A stretch of DNA of 64,000 nt from JAPOXR01 sp963664715 (GCA_963664715.2 CAXXUY010000011.1:1-64000), one strand, 5' to 3'; shown: positions 19,128-28,239, numbered from the stretch's first letter. The notes: generated by a model not told the origin, from the letters alone. Translations and numbers: made by a program.

Positions 19128-19682
19128 CTACCGCTTCGCCAAATCCTCAAGCTCCGTTTCAAGCTCTTCCTCAACCCGTTCCGGGCCAAAGGCGTCGGCC
19201 AGCGTATCCAGAGATCCTCTCAGGAAAAGAACGACAGCCCGTCTCGCGACCCATGCCGACGTCACGGCAAAAAATGCGATCGCCGCAAACCAGAAAGACT
19301 GCGGATAAACCAGAGGCGTCGCCCATGGCGTCTGTGCCAAAGCCCGGTAGCCGATCGTTTCTGCGAGTGTCTGGTAACTGAAGACGAGAAAAAACAGCGC
19401 CAGTACAGCGATGCCGAGAACTGAAATCAGGTTCAATGTCGCCTGGGCACTCCTCGGCAACTGACCATAAAACAGATTGATCCTGATGTTTGACAGCTCA
19501 ATGGAGGCAACTGAAAAGGCAAGAGGGGCACCGATGGCAATGGCATATCCGGACAACTCATCTACACCGCCCAGCGAGATCGAAAACAACTTTCTCACAA
19601 TCGTCTCGGTGGTTATCAGGAGAGAAAGCGAGATCATCATGAACCCGAAAATCACCCCAACGAAATGACCCAGACGTGCCAT
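19128..19682 (-). CDS. dctQ: TRAP transporter small permease (DctQ)
   Basis: A 184-residue membrane protein with four spans, starting MARLGHFVGVIFGFMM. The region SISLGGVDELSGYAIAIGAP is the usual DctQ pattern. An open frame runs 22 codons further upstream into the dctP end, but ATG 19682 has AAGGGG in front of it and leaves a sensible 17-bp gap after dctP. The C-terminal 20 residues are rich in glutamate, unlike most DctQ. It works with DctM. Confidence 0.88.
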   Translation of the reverse strand: MARLGHFVGVIFGFMMISLSLLITTETIVRKLFSISLGGVDELSGYAIAIGAPLAFSVASIELSNIRINLFYGQLPRSAQATLNLISVLGIAVLALFFLVFSYQTLAETIGYRALAQTPWATPLVYPQSFWFAAIAFFAVTSAWVARRAVVLFLRGSLDTLADAFGPERVEEELETELEDLAKR

Positions 19683-19699
19683 GGGCGCCCCTTTTTCTT

Positions 19700-20728
19700 T
19701 CAGAGACCCAGTTTCACCCCGACGGTCGCACGCCAGGTTTCCTCGCATTCAGGGAAGACGGCGTTGCACTGTTCTGCCCAAACCGGCAAGGAAACCTCGC
19801 TCACCGCTCCCGCGACCATTGCCAGGTCAGCGTCCGTGACAGCAACGGATTGCAGCGAATAGGGCGTGCCAAGCTCGCAAGGTTCCTGTCCGGTGTTACA
19901 GTTCATCGCATCGACAAAGAGTTCTTCGGAATAGGCCCAAATGTCACTGACGAGCGCCTCAATGGCCGTTTGCAGGGCGGATTGCTGATCCGCGCTCATC
20001 CCGTTCCATGTGTCGAGGTTGATGGCATATCCGTTGATCGCCAGCTGCAGCGCAATCGGAAGCACGACGTTTGTAGCTTCCGGCCATCCCGCCGAATTTG
20101 CGGATGCCGGTCCGGTGATTGCGCACTCGACCACGCCGCGGGCAAGCGATTGCTGGACCTCCCCGAACGGCATCGGAACACCGGTGGCGCCGAGACCCGC
20201 GACGAAGTTTGCAGCACTTTGGTCGCCGACTCGGACCTTGAGGCCTTGAAGGTCGGACAATCCGCCAATCTCGGGTTTGCAAAACACGACCTGCGGACCT
20301 GCTGGCCAGACGCCCAGCAGCTTGGCATTGAAATTCTGCTGGATACGCGCATCTACAGTATCAAAGAAAGCCTCGGTGTGCGCCTTGCCGGCCTTGTACG
20401 ACGTGTTCAACCCGATCAAGTCGAAACCGAGTATCGAAACCTCGTCCCGGCTGACCTGGGGCCCGCGGATCGAAACGATGTCAAAGAGACCTGACTTGAG
20501 CACGCGCAGCCCGTCGGTATCAGGAATGCCGGTCACATCAACCGGCCGGTATTCCACCGAGACTGACAACCCTGTCCTGTCGGCAAGATTCTCGAAGAAG
20601 GGCTGCTCCTTGTTCTGCTGGATCAGCCCGGACCCGACCGGCTGCCCCATGACCTTGAGAGAGATTTCCTGAGCGAGAGCACCGGATGCAGCGAGAGCAC
20701 CGATAGCCACAAAAAGGATTGTTTTCAT
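19700..20728 (-). CDS. dctP: TRAP transporter substrate-binding protein (DctP)
   Basis: Periplasmic binding protein of 342 residues with a cleavable signal peptide (MKTILFVAIGALAASGALA-QE). The DctP fold is indicated by FFENLADRTGLSVSVEYRP, LSDLQGLKVRVGDQ (carboxylate-binding arginine near here), PFGEVQQSLARGVVECAI and the terminal helix region. It heads the operon dctP-dctQ-dctM-racemase. Expression is probably controlled by the RpiR-type regulator encoded directly upstream. Confidence 0.9.
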   Translation of the reverse strand: MKTILFVAIGALAASGALAQEISLKVMGQPVGSGLIQQNKEQPFFENLADRTGLSVSVEYRPVDVTGIPDTDGLRVLKSGLFDIVSIRGPQVSRDEVSILGFDLIGLNTSYKAGKAHTEAFFDTVDARIQQNFNAKLLGVWPAGPQVVFCKPEIGGLSDLQGLKVRVGDQSAANFVAGLGATGVPMPFGEVQQSLARGVVECAITGPASANSAGWPEATNVVLPIALQLAINGYAINLDTWNGMSADQQSALQTAIEALVSDIWAYSEELFVDAMNCNTGQEPCELGTPYSLQSVAVTDADLAMVAGAVSEVSLPVWAEQCNAVFPECEETWRATVGVKLGL

Positions 20729-20834
20729 TTTCCCATCCTTTCACTTTGGTCCGTCATGCACCGATTACCCTGTGCCCGCGCACCGGCAACAAGCCATGAC
20801 CTTGTGGTTCGAGTATACCAACTGCGACAGCTTT

Positions 20835-20848
20835 GAAAAAGTTTTTTC
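20835..20848. promoter_or_regulatory. Palindrome GAAAAAGTTTTTTC, likely RpiR operator 1
   Basis: Palindrome of GAAAAA, one central base, then TTTTTTC, in the spacer between rpiR and dctP. It lies about 110 bp upstream of the dctP start. A second site of the same pattern is centred 30 bp away. Confidence 0.5.
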
Positions 20849-20864
20849 TTGATAAACCGATTAC

Positions 20865-20878
20865 GAAAACGAATTTTC
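20865..20878. promoter_or_regulatory. Palindrome GAAAACGAATTTTC, likely RpiR operator 2
   Basis: GAAAA, four bases, TTTTC. Its centre is 30 bp from the first palindrome, three helical turns, so two dimers would bind on the same face. RpiR/MurR-type regulators are known to use GAAA-TTTC type palindromes. Confidence 0.5.
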
Positions 20879-21006
20879 ATCACTTGGCGGCTGCTCGTCC
20901 AGGATTCAGTGCCGTGAAGGGTTGCCAATTGTTGGCATCCCCATCGAGACGCCCTGCAACCGAGGCCATTGAAACCGGACCGTTACTGTATCGCGACGGC
21001 GCCGGC

Positions 21007-21852
21007 CTAGAGTTCCCCGAACACCTCATTCAGTGATTCAATCGTCTGGAGCCGGCTTCGTCCCCTTGCGCCGGATTCCTCGATCGCAAGCGAAAGCAAC
21101 AGATGGCAAAGCGCCATAACCGTTGTGTGGTTGAAAATCGGACCGGTTGATTTCGTTTCGCACCGGAAATGCCATTTCACATCCTTGCGGAACTCGGCGC
21201 CTTCATCTGTCACAAGTGCGACGGCGGCGCCCGACCTCAGCAGCGAGGCAAGCAGCCTTTCTGTTACCGCCACGCGTCGTCGCAAGCCAAAGACCAGCAC
21301 AACATCATTCGCACCCAGGCCGGCAAAATGTTCGCCAAGTGTCTCTCCGCCACCCGGGACAAGCGTGATGTCCTCGACGACCTGCATCAACTGCCATTTC
21401 AGATATGCCGCAAACGCAAAGTTGCTGCGAAACCCGATGACGACAACCCGCCGAGCCGCCAGGAGACAGCGCGCAACCTCTCGAAGTTCCTGCGGATCAA
21501 TCCGACGAAACGTCCTGCCGAGATTCTCGGAGATCTGTTTGACCTCGTCACTTGGCCAGTTCGCAGCCGCAGTCGCTTCGCTGTGATCAAGAAAGAGACG
21601 CGACCCCGTCTGCCCTTCTTTCCGGGCGAGAATTCTGGCTTGTTCATAATTGTCGAAACCAAGGCTGCGAACAAACCTGGACACCGTTGCATTTGAAACC
21701 CTCGCCAGCCTGGCAAGTTCCGTTGCGTTGTAACTGGCAAGCTCTCCGGGAAAATCGCAGAGAAACTCCCCGAGTTGCCGTTCCGCGGGAGGCAGGTCCG
21801 ATAGCGTGCTCCTGACGAGGTGCAGAAACGATTCTTCATGTTTTCCAGGCAT
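21007..21852 (-). CDS. RpiR/MurR-family transcriptional regulator
   Basis: A 281-residue regulator with an N-terminal helix-turn-helix (LPPAERQLGEFLCDFPGELA, then TELARLARVSNATVSRFVRS) and a C-terminal SIS domain (residues about 125-260, RRVVVIGFRSNFAFAAYL). SIS domains usually bind phosphosugars, but RpiR proteins next to TRAP genes often sense the transported solute. The open frame extends 28 codons upstream; ATG 21852 begins the family-like N-terminus. It lies in the same direction as dctP and probably controls it through the palindromes at 20835-20878. Confidence 0.88.
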   Translation of the reverse strand: MPGKHEESFLHLVRSTLSDLPPAERQLGEFLCDFPGELASYNATELARLARVSNATVSRFVRSLGFDNYEQARILARKEGQTGSRLFLDHSEATAAANWPSDEVKQISENLGRTFRRIDPQELREVARCLLAARRVVVIGFRSNFAFAAYLKWQLMQVVEDITLVPGGGETLGEHFAGLGANDVVLVFGLRRRVAVTERLLASLLRSGAAVALVTDEGAEFRKDVKWHFRCETKSTGPIFNHTTVMALCHLLLSLAIEESGARGRSRLQTIESLNEVFGEL

Positions 21853-21977
21853 CAGCCACTCCACAAACCCAATGCTCAACAATGATGCAAGCCACAGCCA
21901 CGAACGGCAATTGAGCCCTCGGCAACAATTTGTCAAAGATCGACTCCATTCTCAACGGGGTCGGTTCCGGTAAGAGG

Positions 21978-22190
21978 CAAAATGACACTCTGGTATGGGT
22001 TCGACTTTGCTGATCTGGGCGAATGGTTTTCCTGGACGCAGAGACGGTTTCCACCAAGAGAAATCGTCACATGGCAATTGGACGCCTTAACGATGAGACC
22101 ATCGCCATAGTGTTCGTGCTTCTGGGAGCAGAAGGCATCCCGGTGATCTCCGTGCGCCCGGCGAGCCGCAAGGAAAGCAGCCTGCCATGA
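21978..22190 (+). pseudogene. BrnT toxin remnant
   Basis: Two BrnT-like pieces in different frames: YGFDFADLGEWF near 21996-22030 and, ending at 22190, MAIGRLNDETIAIVF followed by GIPVISVRPASRKE. These match the usual '..GLDFADA..VF' and 'RxxAIGRLxGRxxxVVF...IRIISARxASRKE' parts of the RNase toxin. A frameshift separates them and the N-terminal residues are lost, so it is not functional. Confidence 0.62.
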
Positions 22191-22371
22191 CAGGAACCAA
22201 GAGCTGATCTCCGATGCCGAAGAAGAGCAGATACAGAAGATGATTGACAGCGACCCGGATTCCCCCGAGGTCACCGATGAGCAGTTAGCCGAAGATCGCC
22301 TCCTGCCACCCTGGTCAGGCCCTTTCCGGACGGCAGCGTTGCGGATTGGAACGATTCCGATGAGCTGCTGA
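22187..22371 (+). pseudogene. BrnA antitoxin remnant
   Basis: Directly after the BrnT remnant. ATG 22187 overlaps the toxin stop (ATGA), as in real brnTA operons, but the frame shifts within a few codons. The readable part is ELISDAEEEQIQKMIDSD followed by PDSPEVTDEQLAEDR, matching the BrnA N-terminal half. The ribbon-helix-helix C-terminus is gone. Confidence 0.55.
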
Positions 22372-22828
22372 AACACCCTCCCGAATCACCGCCAAAGCTG
22401 AAGACCCGGCCCCGCCGGTGGGGTTGCCCTCACCCCGATCCACGGAAATCCACGTTCAGCTGGTCGAAAACCGGGCCGGAACCCTCCGAGACAATCAACT
22501 TGCGACTCCAGCGAAGGCCATGCCTGCTTTGGCACTGCAAGACGGCCCGAAATCCCGAATTCGGTCCGTCAACACCCCAAAAAACGGTCTGGTGAGAAAT
22601 GTGCGCTAAGGCAACCGAGGATGTACCGGCCGACTTTGACCACGCGGGTCATTGACCTCTCCGGCAAATTCCCTACATACTGCAGATACGTTTTACGTTT
22701 GATCTGTGCTATCTAAATAACCGCTACGTCGATTAGCTTAGTTATCTCCTGACAATGTGAACGTTGACCGACTGCGTCGTCGCATGGTGTGACGCGCTAA
22801 ACCTGAACTCCTTTCAGAGGAAATGACT
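22372..22828. other. Gap and leader of the cold-shock gene
   Basis: No gene seen between the BrnA remnant and csp. A possible sigma-70 promoter is TTGACC (22652-22657) and TACATA (22674-22679) with 16 bases between, which would give a 5' leader of about 140 bases, as is usual for cold-shock genes. Confidence 0.35.
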
Positions 22829-23035
22829 ATGGCTACTGGTACAGTTAAGTGGTTCAACACAGCCAAGGGTTTTGGCTTCATCGAGCCGGACGACGGCTCA
22901 AGGGACGCTTTCGTCCACATTTCGGCCGTGGAACGCGCCGGACTGACGTCGCTTAATGATGGGCAGAAGGTTTCCTTCGACCTGCAACCCGGACGCGACG
23001 GCAAATCTTCAGCCGAGAACCTGTCTATCATCTGA
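22829..23035 (+). CDS. Cold-shock protein, CspA family
   Basis: A 68-residue single cold-shock domain protein. RNA-binding motifs are intact: KGFGFIEPD (RNP1) and AFVHISAVE (RNP2), after the typical MATGTVKWFNTAKGF start. An ATG also occurs at 22823, but AGAGGA is only two bases before it and eight before 22829, so the latter is preferred. It is an RNA chaperone and probably regulated through its long leader. Confidence 0.93.
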   Translation: MATGTVKWFNTAKGFGFIEPDDGSRDAFVHISAVERAGLTSLNDGQKVSFDLQPGRDGKSSAENLSII

Positions 23036-23050
23036 CAATTACGCTGGATC

Positions 23051-23076
23051 CCGCCCCCAACTCCCGTTGGGGGCGG
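23051..23076 (+). terminator. Hairpin after the cold-shock gene
   Basis: CCGCCCCCAAC and GTTGGGGGCGG form a strong stem with a very short loop, 15 bases after the csp stop. It lacks a T-run but is in the usual terminator position. Confidence 0.5.
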
Positions 23077-23431
23077 TCGCAGCGTGCCCTCAGCGACAAG
23101 GTGTTGTTCAAGGGGTCTGTTCCGGTAGGGGGCAGGACCGGCCAATACCTGTCTCCGCCCCGGATGAAGCATGGCCATCCGCTTCCCGGCAATGACCGGC
23201 AGCATGGCAAGCGTCTTGCGGCGGGGGGCGCGCCCTGATGCACCTGTCATGGAACGAAGTCCGCGCGACATCGTGATGGGTGACTTCCGGATCTGCGTGC
23301 TTTGCAATCTTGACTGGCACATGAACACAGCAATGATCGCTCCCGCCATTTTGCCGTTTTGACGACATGAGCACCGGCAAGGTGGGCATAACCTGCCGTC
23401 TCGTACGGCGCTGCCTAAGGAAACAGCCGGA
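23077..23431. other. Gap after csp
   Basis: About 350 bases without a gene that I recognise; frames are short and not protein-like. Confidence 0.4.
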
Positions 23432-23740
23432 ATGCCGATTTACGAGAAGCCCACCAGGGAACCGTTGCACGAGTTTGCAGCGCAAAGGCTAACGCCTGGT
23501 CAGGTATTCTCTTGCAATTATGCGGCTCGCTGGTTTGCCGAACACTATCCAGACATCAAGAGCAACACAGTCGGGTTTCATGTAGACGGCATGTCGGTGA
23601 ATTAACCCCAACGCCTGCATCACCCCGGAATGAGAGCCGCGAGGTCGACAAACAGGTACAGGGGTTCCCGGAATCCGGCAGCAGGGAATGATCATCCGTC
23701 CAATTCTGGAACAGGAATGTTCTTCTTCAAGCTTTCCAGG
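23432..23740 (+). pseudogene. Small gene with in-frame stop (MPIY...KSNTVG family)
   Basis: The intact first part encodes 57 residues (to TAA 23603-23605): MPIYEKPTREPLHEFAAQRL, TPGQVFSCNYAARWFAEHYP and DIKSNTVGFHVDGMSVN. It has AAGGA in front of the start. The same frame continues after the stop with RLHHPGMR and later GTGMFFFKLS. This matches the usual second half of such proteins, which I remember as '..HHP.....DLFFKLxxxxFRL'. The stop therefore interrupts a once longer gene. I recall the N-terminal pattern from uncharacterised proteins near restriction and defence genes; no function is known. Confidence 0.5.
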
Positions 23741-24187
23741 CGTCTGTTAATCGAGCATTCCAGAGAACAAAGAGTGTTCCCGGTCAAAAGTTTTGGCGTC
23801 CCGTTCTTCATTCTCACCCGATGAAAAATCCGGCACAATTTTCCGGAACAAATCGTTCGCGGATTGTTCGTCCTCAGGGCAATACAGCTAACAAACCATG
23901 CGATAACTCCATGGACAATGGAAGGAATTCCCCTGCATCGGGCGGAACGAAATCCTCGCCCCTGGTACATCTCACCGCCTGGACGGCGCACATGCTGATC
24001 ACAAGCCAATACAGGTGGCCCGGACACTCCCCAGGCGTGTCCTACGAAAATGCTTGCATTCAGGGGGCGTCCGTACACAGGATATGGAGCAACCTGTGTC
24101 GTGAGATCAGCTATTGCAAGGTGGTCCCGGGAACAACCAGTGAGGACATCCCGAGGATATTCTGGCAGGCAGTCTGAACATTCAGGC
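23741..24187. other. Gap before the decarboxylase
   Basis: No gene. Open frames are present on the plus strand but do not look like any family known to me. Confidence 0.4.
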
Positions 24188-25663
24188 CTATGAGGTGTCG
24201 TGACCCCTGTTCGTCAACTCACCAGCACCAAATCGTTCGACGGCTTCCAGGGTTTCTCTCACATCGTCCCATGTCGTCGTGTGGTTGATGATGCAAAGCC
24301 GAAGCGCAAACCTGTCCCTGACATTTGTAGACGATATGAATGACCGGTCCTCCCAGAATATGCGTGCAAGTACGGTACGGTTGATGTCATCCAGCCCACC
24401 TTCGTCAAGGCTTTCAACTCCAGGGTTGACCCTGAAGCACAATATGCCAAGCGAAACGGGCGCCATGAGTTCAAGAACCGGACTCTCCCGGACATGATCG
24501 CCGGCTCGAGCTGCAAGCTCCATTCCGTTTGCGACAGCTTGTCGGAAAGCGGTCAATCCGAACGTTTGAATGGACATCCAGATCTTCAGGGCGCGGAAAG
24601 AGCGGCTCAGTTGCAGGCTTCGATCCGAGAAATTCGGGTGGTCGGCACCCCAGATCGTATCCTGAAGGACATCGTGGCCAATTGCGAATGCACCCTCCAG
24701 CTTGCGCAGGTCCTTCACGAGAAGGCACCCAACCTCGTAAGGCTGGAAGAGCCACTTGTGTCCATCCAGTGCAATGGAATCGGCCTTCTCGATTCCACGC
24801 ATGAGGCTCTGGCCGCGTTCGGTCAACATGGCAAAACCGCCATACGATGCATCGACGTGGAGCCAGATGCCCTCCGCCGCACAGAATTCGGCCATGTCTG
24901 CGAGTGGATCGATGGCGCCGTTGCTCACGGCGCCAGCATTCGCACAAACCAGAATTGGGTTTAGCCCGGCTGCACGATCCTCGCCCACCGCGCAAGCCAA
25001 CGCATCCATGTCCAGGCGGTGGTTGTCATCAATCTGCAGCAATCGGACGTTTTCTTGCCGGACCCCGATGACTTTCGCTGCACGGATTTGCGCGCTGTGG
25101 CTCTGGTTGCTCATGTAGACAGTTGCCGAATCTGGACTTCCTGCCGCCTCCCGTGCGGCGACAAAGGCATTGACAGCTGCCGCGGAACCGCCGCTTGTCA
25201 GTAGCCCGCCCGCTCCCTTCGGATAACCGACCCATTTCCGGAACCACTCGAGAACGACCAGTTCAAGCTGGCTCGGTCCGCTCGCGACAAGCCAGGTGCA
25301 TGCGTTGATGTTGTATGCGGCTGCCATGAAGTCGGCCAGCACTCCAGGCCAGGTGGGCGAAGACGGGACAAATGCAAAGCAGCGAGGGTGATCAAGACGC
25401 GTCGCGTAGGGCAGTATGTCGCGCAACACCCACTCGATGACTTCCTCCGGGGGGCGACCTTCTTCCGGGGGGTTCTCCAGCAACTGCTCCTGGAGTCCCT
25501 TCCGAAAATCCCCTTCCCAGGCCCCTTCCCTGGTCAGGTTTCCACATCTGCCAACCAGTAGCTCCAGGGTCTTTTGCCCGAGTTCGAGCATCAGTTCCGG
25601 CTCCATCTGCAACCCTGTTGCCTTTGCGCCCATCACTTCGTTCCGATCAGTTTTGCTGGCCAT
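24188..25663 (-). CDS. PLP-dependent decarboxylase (aromatic-L-amino-acid/glutamate group)
   Basis: A 491-residue group II pyridoxal-phosphate decarboxylase. The cofactor lysine is in SIALDGHKWLFQPYEVG, the aspartate that binds the pyridine nitrogen is in LHVDASYGGFA, and HPRCFAFVPSSPTWPGVLAD is the substrate-entry segment typical of aromatic-amino-acid decarboxylases. The TSGGSAAAVNAFVAARE stretch binds the phosphate. The gene stands alone, with remnants on both sides, and has no evident operon partner. Substrate could be tyrosine, tryptophan, phenylalanine or an analogue. Confidence 0.9.
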   Translation of the reverse strand: MASKTDRNEVMGAKATGLQMEPELMLELGQKTLELLVGRCGNLTREGAWEGDFRKGLQEQLLENPPEEGRPPEEVIEWVLRDILPYATRLDHPRCFAFVPSSPTWPGVLADFMAAAYNINACTWLVASGPSQLELVVLEWFRKWVGYPKGAGGLLTSGGSAAAVNAFVAAREAAGSPDSATVYMSNQSHSAQIRAAKVIGVRQENVRLLQIDDNHRLDMDALACAVGEDRAAGLNPILVCANAGAVSNGAIDPLADMAEFCAAEGIWLHVDASYGGFAMLTERGQSLMRGIEKADSIALDGHKWLFQPYEVGCLLVKDLRKLEGAFAIGHDVLQDTIWGADHPNFSDRSLQLSRSFRALKIWMSIQTFGLTAFRQAVANGMELAARAGDHVRESPVLELMAPVSLGILCFRVNPGVESLDEGGLDDINRTVLARIFWEDRSFISSTNVRDRFALRLCIINHTTTWDDVRETLEAVERFGAGELTNRGHDTS

Positions 25664-26250
25664 GACTTGCTTGAGATCAAGATAATGGTGTCCTGTCCGA
25701 TGACGAAACCGTCAAAGTCGTTACTGACTCGTTACTGAATTGCTACTTAATCGATACAGAAACTCAAAAAAAACAATTCTTCGCCCGGAAGTCAATGACG
25801 GCATTCGGAACTACCAAAGGGAAGAAGAGCAGGCGTCAGCCGGCGCCATGCAAAGCCCCTGGCGGCTTCCTTGCATTATAGAATCCCGTACGACATCGGA
25901 ACGCGGATCGTCGTTGCAGTCGAAAGTGAGGCCACCGGGGGTCAGCCTGATGATCTGGCGGCGGTGGCTTGTGCTCGAGTCCTTGCCTCTGAAAGTAATT
26001 CACGGTCAACTCGGATGTCGGAAAGCGCTCATCCGGTCGACGGCAGATGCACGGGACAGGCCGGGCCATTTCTTCATCAGCGAGTTGATCCGCAGCCTCT
26101 CCATCAGGCGTGCCGCCTCCTACCGTCGCTTCCCGAAGGAGAGGATCCGGAAGCTCCGGGGTTGACGGCAGGGACGGGGCTGTTGCTGCCGACTCGACAT
26201 AGCGTGCATCGAAAACATGCTCATGCAAGACAAGTTAGAAAGGATGTGCC
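25664..26250. other. Gap between decarboxylase and parD
   Basis: About 590 bases. Short frames exist in both directions and may be a worn-out gene, but nothing matches a family I know. The AT-rich stretch at 25720-25780 may contain the decarboxylase promoter. Confidence 0.4.
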
Positions 26251-26514
26251 ATGCCTGCAGCTGAACGCATATCCATCACGATGCCAACCGACGTGGCCGA
26301 GACCTTGCGCCAAGCTGTGGCAAGCTGGGGATATGCCTCGACCGGCGAAATTGTGAGCGAGGCCCTGCGCGACCGGGTACGCAAACGTGATACCGAATTG
26401 CGCTATCTTGAAGCCCTGCGGGCGGCGATCAAGACCGGACTGGACATTGGGCCAGGCATCCCGGCTGACGAAGTGATTGCCGAGATGCGCGTCCGCTACA
26501 CCGCCAAATCCTGA
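26251..26514 (+). CDS. parD: ParD-type antitoxin
   Basis: An 87-residue ribbon-helix-helix protein: ERISITMPTDVAETLRQAV is the DNA-binding part, followed by the conserved turn GYASTGEIVSEALRDRVRKR and an acidic, disordered C-terminus that would wrap the toxin. The antitoxin frame looks intact. The toxin starts two bases after its stop. It would repress its own promoter and neutralise ParE. Confidence 0.88.
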   Translation: MPAAERISITMPTDVAETLRQAVASWGYASTGEIVSEALRDRVRKRDTELRYLEALRAAIKTGLDIGPGIPADEVIAEMRVRYTAKS

Positions 26515-26516
26515 CC

Positions 26517-26804
26517 GTGCCTCGTCTCACTATCCTGCCCGCCGCGCGGGCGGACCTCATTGAGATCGCCGACTTCATTGCACTCGACAACCCGGAGCGC
26601 GCGGCTTCGTTCGTTGCCAGGATCAAAGCGCAGATGATCCAGAAGGCGGAGTGGCCAGGAAGCTTTCCGGCGCGGGACGAGTTGCGCAAGGGATTGCGGT
26701 CAGCGCGGCATGGCCGTTAGCTGATTTTCTTTCTGGAGACTTCCGACGAAGTGCAGGTCGTCCGGGCGCTGCATGGGGCGTGGGATTTGACTCGCTTACG
26801 CGTC
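26517..26804 (+). pseudogene. parE: ParE-type toxin with an in-frame amber stop
   Basis: Starts with GTG 26517, LTILPAARADLIEIADFIAL being the usual ParE N-terminus. The frame stops at TAG 26718-26720 right after GLRSARHGR. Without the stop, the same frame continues LIFFLETSDEVQVVRALHGA, the normal ParE C-terminal strands ('GRYLIFFR....VEIVRVLHGARD'). TAG stands where tyrosine is expected. So a single base change has cut off the toxin's C-terminal third, and it is presumably inactive while parD survives. Confidence 0.8.
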
Positions 26805-27233
26805 CAGATCCGGCTGTTGAGATTGAAACCCTCAACAAATTCCCAATCGTTGATTACCAGGTTCCTGCATTCCAGAATGGATCGATCAGGCACACGCAAC
26901 TCCACCAGGCACGGATGCCCGATCCCGGGTCAGCGGAAGGCTGGTGTCAACGCCTCATTTGGGCATGTTCTGTTCTTTCAGATGTCCATAAATTCATTGG
27001 TCCGTTCGCCCCGTGCAGGGTGGATTTTCACCGGATCCCCGTTTCTGGCTGGAAATCCGGAATTCCGAGACCTGAAGGACAAATGCTGTCCATCTTGAGG
27101 CGGATTGGTGTTGCAGACCGGTTCAGCAGAGCAGGTGGCGATTGAATGGCCGTCAATTGGATCGGGATCTGGACCTCGCCGCGGTTCATCGGAAACTCCG
27201 GCGATCAATCGCACAAGGAAAAGGCGCAAACTG
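26805..27233. other. Gap between parE and the secreted orphan
   Basis: About 430 bases. No gene recognised. The plus-strand open frame here continues from parE past its homology and is not protein-like. Confidence 0.4.
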
Positions 27234-27797
27234 ATGGGCAGAACGGTCGGCATGCTGGCAATTGTTGTCAGTATTGCCCCGGTTTCGCCTGTTGTCGAGG
27301 CCTCCCCTCTCCGGGACAGCCAGCTGTTTGCATGCACGGATCTGGAGGACGAGAACATCCAGGACCAGCAGCGAGTCGAGAGAATTCTCGGCAGCATTCA
27401 ATCCAGGCCAACGACAGCCGCGGTTGACCTGATCAGAATGAACAGCGACCTGTTATCCTTGCTGGCATCACCGGATTCAGGATTGTTGCAGGAAGCTGAC
27501 TATGCTTCTCTGGATCTGCGTGGAACTCCTGTGAATCTGAAGCTGCCTTCCGGTCGGCTGGTGGAATTCGACAGGATCGAAGTCGAAAGGGGCCAATTGT
27601 CGGGAACTTTCATGTCCGGATCCAGTGCCGAGGATTTGACGGTTGGCTTCAGCCTGACCGTTGCTGACCGGACAGCGCATGGATCGATCAGTGCCGGAAG
27701 CGGGCGATACTTCGTGAGTTCATTGGAAGGGAGCCGTCATGCCCTGGTTCGTCTCGACATGTCTCAATTCTCAATTGACGATCCGCTACCAGAATAG
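27234..27797 (+). CDS. Hypothetical secreted protein
   Basis: A 187-residue protein with a signal peptide (MGRTVGMLAIVVSIAPVSPV, cleavage near VEA-SP). The mature part has a beta-rich pattern: VNLKLPSGRLVEFDRIEVER, then GQLSGTFMSGSSAEDLTVG, then DRTAHGSISAGSGRYFVSSL. That pattern reminds me of the prodomain of some secreted metallopeptidases, which would need the peptidase to follow, and none does. An open frame runs 43 codons upstream, but the signal peptide fixes ATG 27234. No family is assigned. Confidence 0.5.
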   Translation: MGRTVGMLAIVVSIAPVSPVVEASPLRDSQLFACTDLEDENIQDQQRVERILGSIQSRPTTAAVDLIRMNSDLLSLLASPDSGLLQEADYASLDLRGTPVNLKLPSGRLVEFDRIEVERGQLSGTFMSGSSAEDLTVGFSLTVADRTAHGSISAGSGRYFVSSLEGSRHALVRLDMSQFSIDDPLPE

Positions 27798-28029
27798 AGA
27801 AAGAACTGTGGGCACTGGCAATGAAACCCTGTGACCAGTATCCCGCCGGCACCAGATTCTCTGCATTTCCGCCGTTTTGAAGGCCTGAACCGGCCGCTTG
27901 CCGGAACTTCGCCCCCAACCCCGTGCCTTTTTGCCCGTACGGCGCAGGAAGCGGTGCTGCGGCCTCGGGGTCATCCTGGCGGCGTTTCGCCCACGGAGCG
28001 GGCGCTGTATAACTATGTTGTACGGGAGT

Positions 28030-28140
28030 CGGCAACTTCAGCAGGATTCCGCGGAATCCAATGCCGGGAACGCAAACTTGTTCACTATTGGAACAGAGAT
28101 ATTCTTCTTCAGGTTTCCGGACATCTGTCTATCGATCCTT
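28030..28140 (+). pseudogene. Second remnant of the FFFKLS-type small gene
   Basis: Reads GNANLFTIGTEIFFFRFP, which aligns with GNDHPSNSGTGMFFFKLS at 23.69-23.73 kb. The DNA is alike over about 75 bases (the block TTCTTCTTCA is shared). Only the C-terminal block can be seen. Confidence 0.35.
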
Positions 28141-28239
28141 TCCGGGACGGTTTCGCCGTCGCTCACTGTGCTGGCCTCCCGAGCTTTCAGACTGTCTGTT
28201 TGTTTGTCTCGATATTGTGGGGCATCCATTGGCCTGCCA

